Source: Schistocephalus solidus (lineage: Eukaryota; Platyhelminthes; Cestoda; Diphyllobothriidea; Diphyllobothriidae). From it: a stretch of DNA of 64,000 bases. Of the stretch, positions 44,329 to 54,735 are shown piece after piece (the first letter of the stretch is position 1; each line of letters opens with the position of its first letter). Both the position numbers and the translations under genes were made by a program. The DNA is taken from positions 1-64,000 of the forward strand of contig WEDG01007434.1 of the NCBI GenBank assembly GCA_017591395.1, in the 5' to 3' direction. The notes beneath the pieces were generated by a model. That model worked only from the letters and a program-made list of their open reading frames with translations, ran no database searches and was not told where the DNA came from.

Positions 44329-46310
44329 TTGGATGTGAATGCTTGTACTGATACATTCTACCAAGTTCTAGGTCTACTCATTTCTCGTTTTATTCCCCGT
44401 AAGAAAATAATCAATATAAAGGATGAAGTCTACCCCACTTTACCTTTGAACAATAGACTGCGTAGACTCTCGCGTCGTTTTCATCTACTAAATGACACTT
44501 CTGTCCTGCCCTTGATCCAACAAATCTTTGAACAGGCTAAGAGGCTCCCTGACAAAAAACGACTAGCTGAAGACTTTAACATTGCCAAGCACCCTTCGTT
44601 AAATGGTGCAAAACTCTTTTCACGCACAGTAAAAGCGCAGAGAAAAACTCAGTACCCTGTACTTCAAGACGCTTTTGGAATCCCTATTGCTGACGCTAAG
44701 TTGACGGCTGAGAGCTTCAATGTGTTCTTGTCTAGAACTTGTAGTGAACATTCGGTCGCCCCCTTTCCAAAAATCAGGGGTTTGACCGGTAACATCCTTG
44801 AAAACATAACTTGTACCCTTTAGGACGTGACCGTAGCCATTCGGCGTTTTCGTCAAACTTACAGTCCTGGACCAGATGGCATCCCGGTCAGCGCTCTAAA
44901 GGCGGATGCAAATGAAATAATTTCCTCCCTTCTGTATAAGTTATTTGAATCTTGCGCTTGAAATTAAAACATTCCCTATTTTATGGAAATAATCGCACGT
45001 TCTGCCTATACCCAAACACGGCCGAACTACGTCACTCAACGACCTTTGGCCAATAAATACACTGCCAGCAGCCTCGAAGATCTTAGTTACCTTGATTACA
45101 GACAAACTGATGCGTCACCTAACAGAGAATAACTTACTTAATGCGGCTCAGCATGGGTTTCTCGAAAAAGATCTCGTGATACCTGCCAGCTCTCTTAATT
45201 TGATAATGTGCTACAATCTATAGAAAGTGGTTTTGCAATTTACACCATTTATTTCGACTTCACGAAGTTAACAAGCTTCTGAACAAAATATCCTCCAATT
45301 GTAATGCTCGCGCACAGCGAGTTAAAATTTCCGATGTTATCTTCAACCCCACGCACGTAGGGAGTGGAGTTAGTCAGGTTAGCGTACTCAGCCCGCTTCT
45401 ATTTTGCCTTTTTGTGAACGATGTTCCTGATTGTTTTCAGTATGGAAGACACTTTATGTACGCTGATGATTTAAAAGTTGCCTATCGATATTAACCGGCC
45501 GATCGCCACGTCGTGCTTGAGCTCTTAAAAAATTATCTTCAAGCCTTCGTTTTGTGGTGTCGCACATGGCACCTTTCGCTTTCTTGGCACAAGTGCTCCG
45601 TTATGGTTAGTGCCGACAACCATCAGCCTCATCTAAGCATAGACGGTCATGACCAAATGTGCCCAGGGTTATAAAGGATCTGAGCATATCATATTCTAGT
45701 AGTCTTTATCTGCCAGAGCACGGCGCCCTGATTGTTTCGAAAGCACGCCAAACCACTGGGTTTATTCTCAGTAATTTTAAAACCGTCAATATTAGGACCA
45801 GCCTTTATAAAATGTATGTCAGACCCAGTTTGAAATACTGCTCGTTTCTATTTAGCCTTCTGCACGCGAGTGAACGGAGAAAGATAGAACCAGTCCAGCA
45901 CTTCTTTACTAAAGGTGTTTTCACTTCAGATAACAGAAACCTGTCCTACCAACAACGCTGTAAGCTTACAAGCCTCAACCCGTTGTGGCTTTGCGGATTA
46001 CAGAAGGGACTTTTTTTACTGATTAAACTTTTAAACAGTTTTACCTTTAACCCCCTTGCATCCGTGAGGCAGCTCGAACACTCTGGGTGCACCAATCATA
46101 GAGATGCATTCTTATTTCTTCCTTTGGCACGCACCGTTAGATACAGCCAGTTTTTTTTTCGGATAACGCTATAGCAATCTGGAATAAACTACCCAGAAGT
46201 ATTAAAATTCAGCAAAACTATCCTCTGTTTATGAGAGCTGTCAATAGTTTTCTACATTCAGGAGACCTTCCACGAATTATGAGTGCTGATTCTCTGGAAG
46301 CTCTCTTCCG
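44329..46310 (+). pseudogene. Family II linker, RT and C-terminal region
   Basis: The linker (44,329-44,823) is open and ends in NVFLSRTCSEHSVAPFP. The RT follows in several frames: TYSPGPDGIPVSALK (block 1), AIYTIYFDFTK (block A), a broken block B (GSGVSQVSVLSPLLFC-like) and MYADDLKVAYRY at about 45,455-45,490 (YADD). The C-terminal frame from 45,659 reads VIKDLSISYSSSLYLPEH, YKMYVRPSLKYCSFLFSLLH and VQHFFTKGVF, then FLFLPLARTVRY. All RT core motifs are identifiable but none of the frames is long enough to work. Confidence 0.8.
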
Positions 46311-46543
46311 TTCTGATGGCATCCACGGACTCTGAATCCTGTGCCGGACTGCATGCTGAAGGCAATATTGCTGGCTCTGCATTCCATAATAGGGTTATCC
46401 CTCAGTCAACAGCGAGCAGCCGTTCACCGGCATACCTGCTGCTAGAACAGAATACCAGATCCACAACACACAAATGAGCAGTACTACACCATGCACCTGT
46501 GTCAATACTTCACTGTCCTGAACTTTGCTCCGTTCAATAAGCT

Positions 46544-46597
46544 GCAGTTTTTTCTCCTGAAAACACTTTAAAGAACGATCAGGAGTTTTTCCACTGT
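46544..46597 (+). other. U-rich internal-loop hairpin (ENE-like), copy F
   Basis: GCAGT, five further T, CTCCTGA on the 5' side and TCAGGAG, five T, CC, ACTGT on the 3' side. The loop between is short (about 20 bases) and lacks the distal arm of Families I and III. The inner stem CTCCTGA/TCAGGAG is perfect. Confidence 0.75.
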
Positions 46598-46660
46598 CTG
46601 CTCAGCCCCCTACTGCAAATCACTTTTGCCCTTACCTGTCAACTGGCAATAAATAAATAA

Positions 46661-46806
46661 ACTGTTGACCTAACAGGAAAAGTTCTGCCTACATTTTTAA
46701 ATATTTGAACATTTAATCTGCACACATTGTCCTAGTTTTATTTCGTTTTTTATGTTTGTTTAATCGGTGCCTTCTCAGTGCTAGCCAAATCTAAATTATA
46801 TAATTA
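46661..46806 (+). mobile_element. Family I 3'-end fragment
   Basis: CTGTTGACCTAACAGGAAAA, CATTTAATCTGCACACATTG, TTTATTTCG and GCTAGCCAAATCTAAATTA match only the last 140 bases of the Family I 3' UTR (compare the end of the copy at 26.9 kb). It is a severely 5'-truncated insertion that lies directly behind the Family II tail. Confidence 0.8.
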
Positions 46807-47044
46807 TATGATGATCGTACACTAAACTTGCTGCGGTAGTCCACCTTTTTCAAAGGACTTTGGAATATGATGGACGGTGGTTCGCGCAGTTTATCAGCAG
46901 GTTTTCGAAATGCTGGTGCAGAATTTCTATTCAGCCCAGGCGATTAGGCAGACCTTACATGGCGTGATTCGGACCTGACTTTGGCCATTGAAAAGTCTAG
47001 ATTCTCTGTTGTGGAGGAGGAGGAGGAGGGCAGAGGAGAGAAAG

Positions 47045-47703
47045 ACATTGATTCAATTCAGTTCAGTTTATTTGAGGAAAATAGGCTGACGCCTTTGAAA
47101 TCCCCGTTTGTTACATAAAAGTTGGAAGAATCAGAAGCAATGCAAATAAGTTACAGTCAAGTGAATGCAGGCATATTAACGTGGTTCACTGATATTGTTA
47201 ATGTTAACTACTCTCATAGTCTTCGTGATGCTGCAAAATATGCGAGTCAAGCCGATGTTTAAATTTATACACAGACTGGGACATTACAATCGCCTCAGGT
47301 AGTTTATTTCACGGTTCCACGACACGGTTGGTGAAAAATACTTCAGCACATCCAATCTTACTTGGGGCATACTTAGTTTGAATAGATGACCTCGGAGATT
47401 ATTAGTAGTGGCAAGTTGGCAAAAGTCATCACATGGGAGAGCGCATTCCATGCCATGCATGATACGAAGATTTGTTGCAAGTCTCTGCGCAACTGCCTAT
47501 AACTCAGAGGATATAGCTAAAGGTAATTTAGGCGAATCTTCTATGGCAGTTCACATTGACCTCTAACTAATTTTGTGGCTCGCCGCTGCACCCTTTCGAG
47601 CATGTTGTAGTCCTGTTGGGTCCACGGTTGCCAGGCTTGGATCGCATATTCAAGACGTGGCCTTACAAATGTACCAAAGACTTAAGAAAAGGAATCCTCA
47701 TCG
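47045..47703 (-). pseudogene. Family V non-LTR copy, 3' part
   Basis: On the minus strand: VRPRLEYAIQAWQPWTQQ, NMLERVQRRATKLVRGQ, LYPLSYRQLRRD and FKHRLDSHILQH, the C-terminal region of a CR1/jockey-like RT polyprotein, with stops. The 3' end has AAACTGAACTGAATTGAATC. It matches the end of the copy at 62.4-63.06 kb and is the continuation of the part that begins at 49,334. (GGA)n at 47,020-47,035 adjoins it. Confidence 0.8.
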
Positions 47704-49019
47704 AAAAGACACTGCCAATAGTTGCGTGGATAAAATCAACACTGATCTACTTATGCTCTCACGTTGGAGCTGTACTTGGCAGATGAAGTTTTCTTCATCC
47801 AAGAGTAGTTTTATGTGTTTTGGCCCCGCTAAGATTCCTGGACCCATCGTATTTCAAAATAGTACACTTTTAGAAAAATCAACCATAAAAGACTTAGGTC
47901 TAAGTTACACGAACAAGCTAGCATTATCGCCTCATGCAGATCGAATTTCTGCAAAGGCTGCACAGATATGTGGTTTTATATCGCACAATTTCTTCCTTCC
48001 GGAAATAAAGTTAGACCTGTACCGCATGTTTGTTCTTCCTATTCTAGAATACTGCTGTCCCCTCTTTGGGCTGATGAACGCCTCTGACCGCAGTAAGATT
48101 GAAAAAAAGTTCAGAGGGTTTTTTTACTCGAAGACTATTTTTCTCTTCCTGGATCCAGTATCTCTTATACGGATAGATGCCAGTTAGCAAACATTAAATT
48201 TCTGTGGGTTAGAAGACTCGAAGCCGGTCTCTGCTTCCTGTTTGCGTTAACTCTAGCCCCAATCTCCCACGAATTAACGCTCTTACTCCGGTAGATCGAC
48301 CCTATGCCACTCGTAATTCCTCCATGATCATTTCACCACCCCCTTAGCTCCACAACTAACCGGTCTCAGTTTTTGCCTCCAAATATGCTTTCATCTGGAA
48401 TAATCTTCCACTGAAAAATTAGGTTGTCGTCCACATTAGCTATTTTCAAAACAAAGTTACGCAAACATTTAACTTCGGAAGATATAAAGTCCTTATTGTC
48501 TGTTTCCTTCCCTAACTCGCAACTTTTTGGATTTCGAAAAAGGGTCCTCCTGGTATTTGAGGCAGTTCCCTTGATATTATAATGGTCTCTTATTATATAT
48601 CCATCATCCTCTGCAGAGTCAATCTTTGCATTTACTTTTTGCCCCCTCATTTTTAAACTAGCATCGCCAAGTCTTGACAACCTTGGTACTTTCCTCCGCT
48701 TTTGCAACCCCGACGATGGTCTCCAGGTTCAGTTGAGGATCAAGACGGGTTCTGATAGTTTTGCTTCTTTGATTGAGGGACTATGCAGTCGGCAAGGTCG
48801 CATCTCAATGATGATCTCATGACCTCTACTGTCCCGTCTTCGTTTTGACCCTGGTGTCCACTATGAGTCCGTCCTCTCTCACCTCCACTGGTGGTTACAA
48901 ACAGTAGCTCTGACTGCTATATTATCTCTCACACGACAAGGAGCGTTCCGAACCCTCATACGTTGTCAGCATCATCACAGATCTATCCCATTGCATCTAG
49001 CTATTAATGTTTTAGTGAA

Positions 49020-49100
49020 GCAGTTTTTTCTCCTATTTTTTTTTAAATTGGTGGCTCGCTGAACTCCGCCTCCAATTTACCGTAGGAGTTTTTTTACTGC
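49020..49100 (+). other. U-rich internal-loop hairpin (ENE-like), copy G
   Basis: GCAGT, five further T, CTCCTA on the 5' side; distal arm AAATTGGtGGC / GCCtCCAATTT closing a CGCTGAACTCC loop; then TAGGAG, seven T, ACTGC. Compared with copy B, the arm pairs AAAUUGG/CCAAUUU where B has GAAAAUG/CAUUUUC, so both sides changed together. Confidence 0.8.
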
Positions 49101-49307
49101 TTTTTTTCTAGTTCACCGTTTATGTTAAAGATTGTTGTCTATTGTTTTAAAAATGGCAAATCGTTCTGAATCGGATATGCCTACCATAATGTTAATTTCT
49201 GCTGTTAATATGGCTGCTCACATAGAGCAGCAATTATCCACTTTGTATTTATTTATACCGCTATACTAAGTTTGAAATGACGGGGCTCTCTGGGCCTTTA
49301 ATATACA

Positions 49308-49333
49308 ATTTATTTATTTATTTATTTATTTAA
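49308..49333 (+). repeat. (TTTA)n terminal microsatellite of the Family III copy
   Basis: Five to six TTTA units close the element at its 3' end, as is usual for CR1-like elements, which end in short repeats instead of poly(A). Confidence 0.85.
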
Positions 49334-52300
49334 AACTTAAAATGCCAGTTTGATAGCGTACAGCATTAAATTGGAGGATTTAGTCGCCTTGCAACATTGC
49401 GTAGAAGGCTTCAGGTTGTCTTTCATACAAATAGTAGGGTCGCATATCAGTGACCTGATTTCAATTTCCCAGACGTAGCAGGGCGCATTTGTTTGAGTTG
49501 ATGGACAAGAGCCATTTGCGGGACCACTCTTCCAATTGACGAAGATTTTCTTGGAAATCATCTCCATCGGCTGCATTGTGGATAACCTTTCAGATTTTTA
49601 TATCGTCCGCAAACAAAGCAAAGTCACAGTCCAATTCCTGTAAACAATCATTAATGACCAAGAGAAATAGGATCGGTCCTAAGAAAGAACCTTCTGGGAC
49701 TCCACTCTTCGATGACTGTGCGCTTTGATCGCGATCTGCCTACGCAAACCACTTGGGAACGACCAACAAGAAAATTCTTGATCCACGTTAGAAGTTTGCC
49801 AACAATACCAAATATTATCAACTTGTAAAGGAAATGCTAGTGCGGAATACTATCGAAGGCCTTCTGAAAATCAATGTAGGCCACATGCACAGATTATTTT
49901 GCATCAAGTGCTTTTACCCAGCTTTGCATCGCATAAAGTAAGTTCGTAACGCACGATCTTCGCCTACGAAATCCATATTGTGCAGTTGATAGGTGGTAAC
50001 GGGTTTCTAAATAAATCATCAATTCCTTTTTGACAACCTTCTCCAAAACATTGCAACAGATTGAGGTCAGGTTGACAGGCCTGTAGTTTGTAATAAATGC
50101 ACGACTACCGCTTTTGTGAAGTGGTGTTATGTGGGCTGTTTTCCAGTCGCTAGAAAGAATTCCCGTATCAAACGATTTCTGGCCCAGAAAGGATAGCGGT
50201 TTGGCCAGCTCTCGAACAAGTTCGAGAAGAAATTTTGCCGGAAACTCGTCGGGACCGGGGGATTTGCATGCCTTTAGACTTTTTAGTTCTTCAAAGACCG
50301 CCTCTTCTCGAAAGAGCATATCCTGAATAATTGGCGCTCCCATAGTCTCGTAACTGGATGGAATAAAAACAGCTTCACTGGTGAAAACCGACTGAAAATA
50401 TTTGGAAAAGTGTTAAGCTTTGTTTTTAATTTATGATATCTCGAAACCGTCATCGTTTCTGAAAACAGGAATCGGGTTCTTCTTACGTGTGCTTTCTTAC
50501 ATAGCTGTAGAGCAATTTGGGATTTTGAAATGCTCGCTGGAGCAAATCCCTCTCGTAATCCCGTTGGCGTTCGAAGATCAAGCTTTTAATTTAGTTCCTT
50601 TGAGTTTTGTATGCTTGCAAGGCTAAATTTTAATTTGATCTGCAAAATATCTTCCAAAGCCTTCCTTTTCTGTTAATCTCTCTTTTTGATCCCTTGTTAT
50701 CCACTGTGGTTTATTAGAAATCCTAAGTTTTGACGGCAGAAAGTGACATTTTATAAGATTCAACAACCACGCCTTAAATAAATTCTTGTCCTCAGTGACA
50801 TTCCCGGAGAAGAGAAGATCCCAGTCTATTCGTGATGCCTGAGCTGTTATCTTGCAAACTTCTCCTCGCCATAGCTTGGGTCTGGTCTCATTTATTACAA
50901 ATGGCACAGAATATAAACCATACTCCCATTAAAGTACTGCATGATCATTTTGACCAACTGGAGGTAGGCAGTGTACCTCGTGTAAACTGTCAGGATCTTT
51001 AGTGAAGATGAGATCTAAACAACTAGCCTGTTGTCCTCCACGCGCTCTTCTTGGAACAGTTATATGTTGTGTGAGCAGAGCTTCAAGTGTTGACTTCAGC
51101 AGACGGTGATCGAAGAAAAAACGTTGAGCACTGTGCCAGCAGATCATTCCACCGAATGCAGGGTGCATTTAAGTCACCCATGAGAACAACGTCAGGTCGA
51201 CTACCAATCTGTTTTACGTTCTCCATTAAACAAATATCAGCGACGGTGTCTGACCTCGGTGGTCAGTAGAGAGTCATGACCTCAAGGGACTGTGATCCCT
51301 GCGTCTTTACCCTCAGCCAAATAGCCTCAATGCCATTGCTAATCTTCTCTATCATTTAACACACTGTGAAATTGCTTTTGACATACATCGCAACTCCTCC
51401 ACCCTGGTGGTGGGTGCGGTCTCTCCTGAACAGCTGGTATCCGGATAAGGCTACCTCGCAATCGCTGATGTTCTGTGACAGCCTGGTTTCTGTGATTGCT
51501 ATAATATCGGGAGACAGAACGGCTACCGGAATTCTCAGTCCTTCGAGCTTTGAAAACCGACTTTGCGCGTTAGTTAACAAAAATTTAAGTATGCAACAGT
51601 CGGCAGAGCCGAATTCCATTTGTCTCGAGTTTGCCAATGCTAATTTGCCAATACCATCATGAGAATTGGCTAGTTCCAGAGCAATGTTGTGTTTCTCTGT
51701 ATCACTAATCCCCTGTAAATAACCAGCCTGTTTTCTCCAGCTGCAAGTCTACTTCTCCTTTCAATCACTAAGTTACGGCGTTTCATACGTTCTGCAGGAG
51801 AACAGTCCAGCTGAACAAAAAAATATGCTTATGAGAGTTTCGAAGGTTTTTTTTCTCGAGAGAAGTAGCGTAGCCTCTTCCTTGTTGTCCAAGACACTTT
51901 AAATAGGCCATGGTCTCACAGTTTCTGACAGTTCAATATCATTTTTCCGAGCCTGAAGGCAGCGCGAACGATTTTCTTCTCTCCCGAATGGAGTACGTTG
52001 TTCAGCAGGTGCTGAAACATAGAAAGATCAGCGGATACCTATTCCTTTGAGGTGTGAGCATTTGACTTATGTAAGCCCTGGATAACTTCGCAGTTCTCGT
52101 GGTCTAGAGCGTCCTTTAATTCACTGCCGACCCTATTTTCCATTGAATGACCAGAGGGCTTCATTAGGGTTGTTTATAACTTCATAATCGTGTTATGTTG
52201 TTTCCCAATACTATCTTGCTACTCATTATTTTGTTTCGCTCTTAACTTAGGGCTCTTAAGAATAGCTGGGATAGCCGGCAAAAGTTGAGTCTGAAGTCGG

Positions 52301-52935
52301 AACTGCCTTTGGAAGAGGCAGTAATGATGATTTCCTGATATTACTGTTATCCAATTTGGTGGTGTTTTGGTTTTTCCCCATTGCAGCTTGCCCCACGTTT
52401 GTTTCTTGGGATGCAACTACGGGCTTGTTAGAGCACTCTACATGGGAGGATGTGATTGGTGGTTCGCTTTGGTCGTCGTCCGTAGGATTTTAGAGACTAT
52501 GTTCCTGTTATCCAGTCGTTATGGGTATTCGCGTCCGAATATTGTGAGTTGTTATAAGTTTTCGTTTTTGGTACTTTTGGTGCTTTGGTCACTGCCTTTT
52601 AACTGTTATATTGCTTACCGTATTTCGTCGAGTATTGTTATCTTGCAAGAGCTTACTTAAGTCTGCAAGCTCATTTTCCAGTTTAAGAACTTTAAGTTAA
52701 ATATGAAAACATCCTAAACAAGATTCGTCCTCGTAGCCAACGGATTTGGCTGCCATTACGTATTTTGCGCGCTTTGCTGGTCCTTGGTTGTAAGTGTTAA
52801 CTGATCGAGGGCCTGTCGTGGATGCGGAAGCAAGCTCACCAGGCTTTCATTTAAAGGAAGTGTCATTACTGGTAATGCAGCTAGCAAACAATTGCTTTGA
52901 GTCCATGGATGTTAAAAACACTGCATATGTTCTCT
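49334..52935 (-). pseudogene. Family V non-LTR copy, 5' part (ORF1, endonuclease, RT)
   Basis: On the minus strand, from right to left: ORF1 traces with SVGYEDESCLGCF (52,705-52,745) and a coiled-coil-like LKLENELADLSKLL; the endonuclease (51,637-51,356) with LLTNAQSRFSKLEGL, DIIAITETRLS and HQGGGVAMYVKSNF; 51,168-50,929 with SCLDLIFTKD and NDHAVL; the linker (50,907-50,623) with NETRPKLWRGEVC and RIDWDLLFSGN; and the RT (50,343-49,894) with CKSPGPDEFPAKFLL, ITPLHKSGSRAFITNYRPVN and QYGFRRRRSC. The last part (49,337-49,576) holds the segment after FADD with DNLKPSTQC. It is a CR1/jockey-like element with stops; it continues at 47,703. Confidence 0.8.
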
Positions 52936-53372
52936 TTTAGGCGTATAGCGAAAAAATTCTGACTGGTTTTGGAGTATGGCGAGTATTTACAGAAAAATGA
53001 GCAAAATATGCGCCTAATTGTTCAAAAACGCTTTAAAAATCTTTAAATAGTATGCAAAATATACAGGAACGACTCAGCCGTTCGGAGATGTTGAAGGTCC
53101 TGGATAACTTCAGATCTTTACGAGATTGTAAAAGTTTGGTTCCCTGAGTGTATGTCAGTTTTTGTTGGTGCAGAGGCTGCTTAGTCAACTTGAATAAGAT
53201 GATAAACAAATTCCAATTTTATGCCGTTTTATGAGGAAGTTCGGCATGAGAAAAATTCCAGATGAGCAGGAACCAAGTACGTACGTGCAGTTGAAACAGT
53301 TTTGTCCAAAACAGTCTTAGTGAAGTGCTAATGGAGTTCAAATTTTCCAAGTCGAGAACAAGTAATTTGGGG
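52936..53372. other. No gene recognised
   Basis: Unassigned DNA between the 5' side of the Family V copy and the Gypsy element. It may include Family V 5' UTR. Confidence 0.35.
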
Positions 53373-53840
53373 TGTAAAGATGGAATCAAAGTTTCTCAAT
53401 TTTCTCTAGTATCTCAGATTACTAGCAGATTACTAGCGCCAGCCCGGATGTCCATAAGCTCTTAACTCTTAACCCTATTGGTTCTTTTCGATCTACAATG
53501 TATGATTTACGCATACCCATTGGTGTATTCTATGTTAACATATCAAATCGTCTGGAGAACACGACATAAATACCGAGGAGAATTGAGGCTCATCACTTTG
53601 GGCCGGAGACCGCCCTCTGACGCTTCTCCAGCCATCGCCTTTCCTTCTCCTATGGACCTCCCGAAGATCTCCCCAGGACAGCCAATCCCCACCAAAGGAT
53701 CCTCGCCGGACCAAGCCCCCAATATAATATTAACTCATTCCTTCAAATAATTTCTAAACTCTTCATTTTGCCTACTGTCTTGTTCTTTCTTGGGCGTCCT
53801 TAATTTGGATTCGTTGCGCATCTTATACGGGCCCACTACA
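53373..53840 (+). repeat. Gypsy 5' LTR
   Basis: Starts TGTAAAGATGG and ends GGGCCCACTACA (TG...CA). It matches 59,112-59,578 over its full length. A GAAGATCTCC..CAGGACAGCC pyrimidine/GC-rich stretch lies in the middle; I do not assign the promoter. Confidence 0.92.
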
Positions 53841-53846
53841 TTTTGA

Positions 53847-53862
53847 TGGCAGCGGTGGGATT
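53847..53862 (+). other. Primer binding site, tRNA-Leu type
   Basis: TGGCAGCGGTGGGATT, six bases after the LTR end, is complementary to the 3' end of animal tRNA-Leu (AATCCCACCGCTGCCA). All 16 bases match. The identification rests on the recalled tRNA sequence. Confidence 0.8.
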
Positions 53863-53866
53863 ATGA

Positions 53867-54412
53867 ATGTCCGACGATTTGATAACTAGGTTAGTCCGGG
53901 CGATGGAGCGAGTTTCAAGCTCTGGAGGCCGTCCACCTAAGCCGTAGAAGCTTACGGTGTATGATAACTATGACTTGTGGGAGGACCTCAGGAAAGTTTA
54001 CCTGGAGGCCGTAGACGAAGGTGCCCGCCCAGCCGCCATCCTTGGAAGGCTAGAAAACGAAGTGTACACGGTGGCCAGGGCTGCCAACCTTACAGCGTCG
54101 CTCACTCCCACGACCATCTTCGAGCGTCTGCGGTGCGAATTCGGACGGTCGTCGATGCCTTGGGTTACCCGTGCCGCCCTCAAAAGTCGCCAACCACACG
54201 CCGGCGAGTCTGTCGTAGACTTTCAGCGACATCTTCGAGTCCTGGCCCGTCAAGCCTACCCAACCGAGTTTTTCACCGAGCTCGAGGCCAGGATTTTGGA
54301 GAATTTCGTCGACGGGATCTCTCTCCCTGAGATCAGGCGCCAATTCCTCCGCGACCCCCCCAGCAGCATCAAGGTTGCCCTCGAAATTGCTCGGCGAGAG
54401 GAGGCCATTTAA
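53867..54412 (+). pseudogene. Gypsy gag (capsid-like), one in-frame stop
   Basis: ATG at 53,867 opens MSDDLITRLVRAMERV; a TAG at 53,945-53,947 interrupts, and the frame goes on to 54,412. The main part reads VYDNYDLWEDL, VARAANLTASLTPTTIFERL, DFQRHLRVLARQAYP and ILENFVDGISLPEIRRQF, the helical capsid pattern of Gypsy gag (F..L..L...A.P, ...F..GL....R..L). It would form the particle shell. The nucleocapsid part lies downstream in another frame. Confidence 0.8.
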
Positions 54413-54569
54413 GCGGCCTGTCCCTTGGTCTAAGTCTCCTCCCCATCAGCCTTTGGGTTTCATCAAGCTCCTGCCACCATAGAAGACTCTCCAGTCGATG
54501 TCTTCACCATGGGACAACGACAGAGCCGCGACTTGGCACACAAACGGCTCAATGGCAGTGGGGCCCTCC

Positions 54570-54735
54570 TCAGCCCACTCCTCCTTGGCGTAGCTCTTCA
54601 CAACCCCAAACTCCTTGGCGCGGCCCTCCACAGCCGACCTCTCCTTGGCGAGGCTCTCCACAGTCTCCTCGATGCGGGAACTGGAGGCAACAACGTGGTC
54701 ATCAGACCCGCCCTCCACCTTCCCCAAGTGTTCCT
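54570..54735 (+). pseudogene. Gypsy gag C-terminus with tandem repeats and zinc-knuckle remnant
   Basis: At 54,580-54,665 a unit of about 33 bases with CTCCTTGGCG-(T/C/A)-GGCTCTCCACAG is repeated three times; in one frame this gives LLGVALHNPK, LLGAALHSRP and LLGEALHSLL. Then, in the protease frame, RCGNWRQQRGHQTRP (about 54,670-54,715) looks like a degenerate C2HC zinc knuckle (C.NW...GH....). It leads without a stop into the protease at 54,736. Confidence 0.5.

Larger units (their letters stand above)
42496..46660 (+). mobile_element. Family II non-LTR retrotransposon, near full length, decayed
   Basis: Plus-strand copy with ORF1 (42.5-43.5 kb), endonuclease (43.55-44.25), linker and RT (44.3-45.65), C-terminal region (45.66-46.3), the U-rich hairpin (46,544-46,597) and a 3' tail AATAAATAAATAAA ending near 46,658. 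All domains of a CR1-like element are seen, but each is broken by stops and frameshifts. It is the most informative copy of this family for ORF1. Confidence 0.85.
47704..49333 (+). mobile_element. Family III non-LTR copy, 5'-truncated, inserted in Family V
   Basis: Begins at about 47,704 within ORF2 after the YADD block (NSCVDKINTDLLMLSRWSC, IKDLGLSYTNKLALSPHADR, YRMFVLPILEYCCPLFGLMN), with a frameshift near 48,105. The 3' UTR includes the U-rich hairpin (49,020-49,100) and ends in (TTTA)n then AAA at about 49,333. Flanks: CATCGAAAA on the left and AAAACTTAAAATGCC on the right are contiguous in the Family V copy at 62.4 kb, so an AAAA target duplication is likely. Confidence 0.85.

Noticed and set aside
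49020..49100. Reading the stem plus T-run as a bacterial-type intrinsic terminator
   Set aside because: The window is eukaryotic, there is a T-run on both sides of the stem, and the elements go on for another 60-250 bases.
52367..52660. Plus-strand open frame of 97 codons with hydrophobic character
   Set aside because: It lies opposite the ORF1 region of the minus-strand Family V copy and has no recognisable similarity; most likely a shadow frame.
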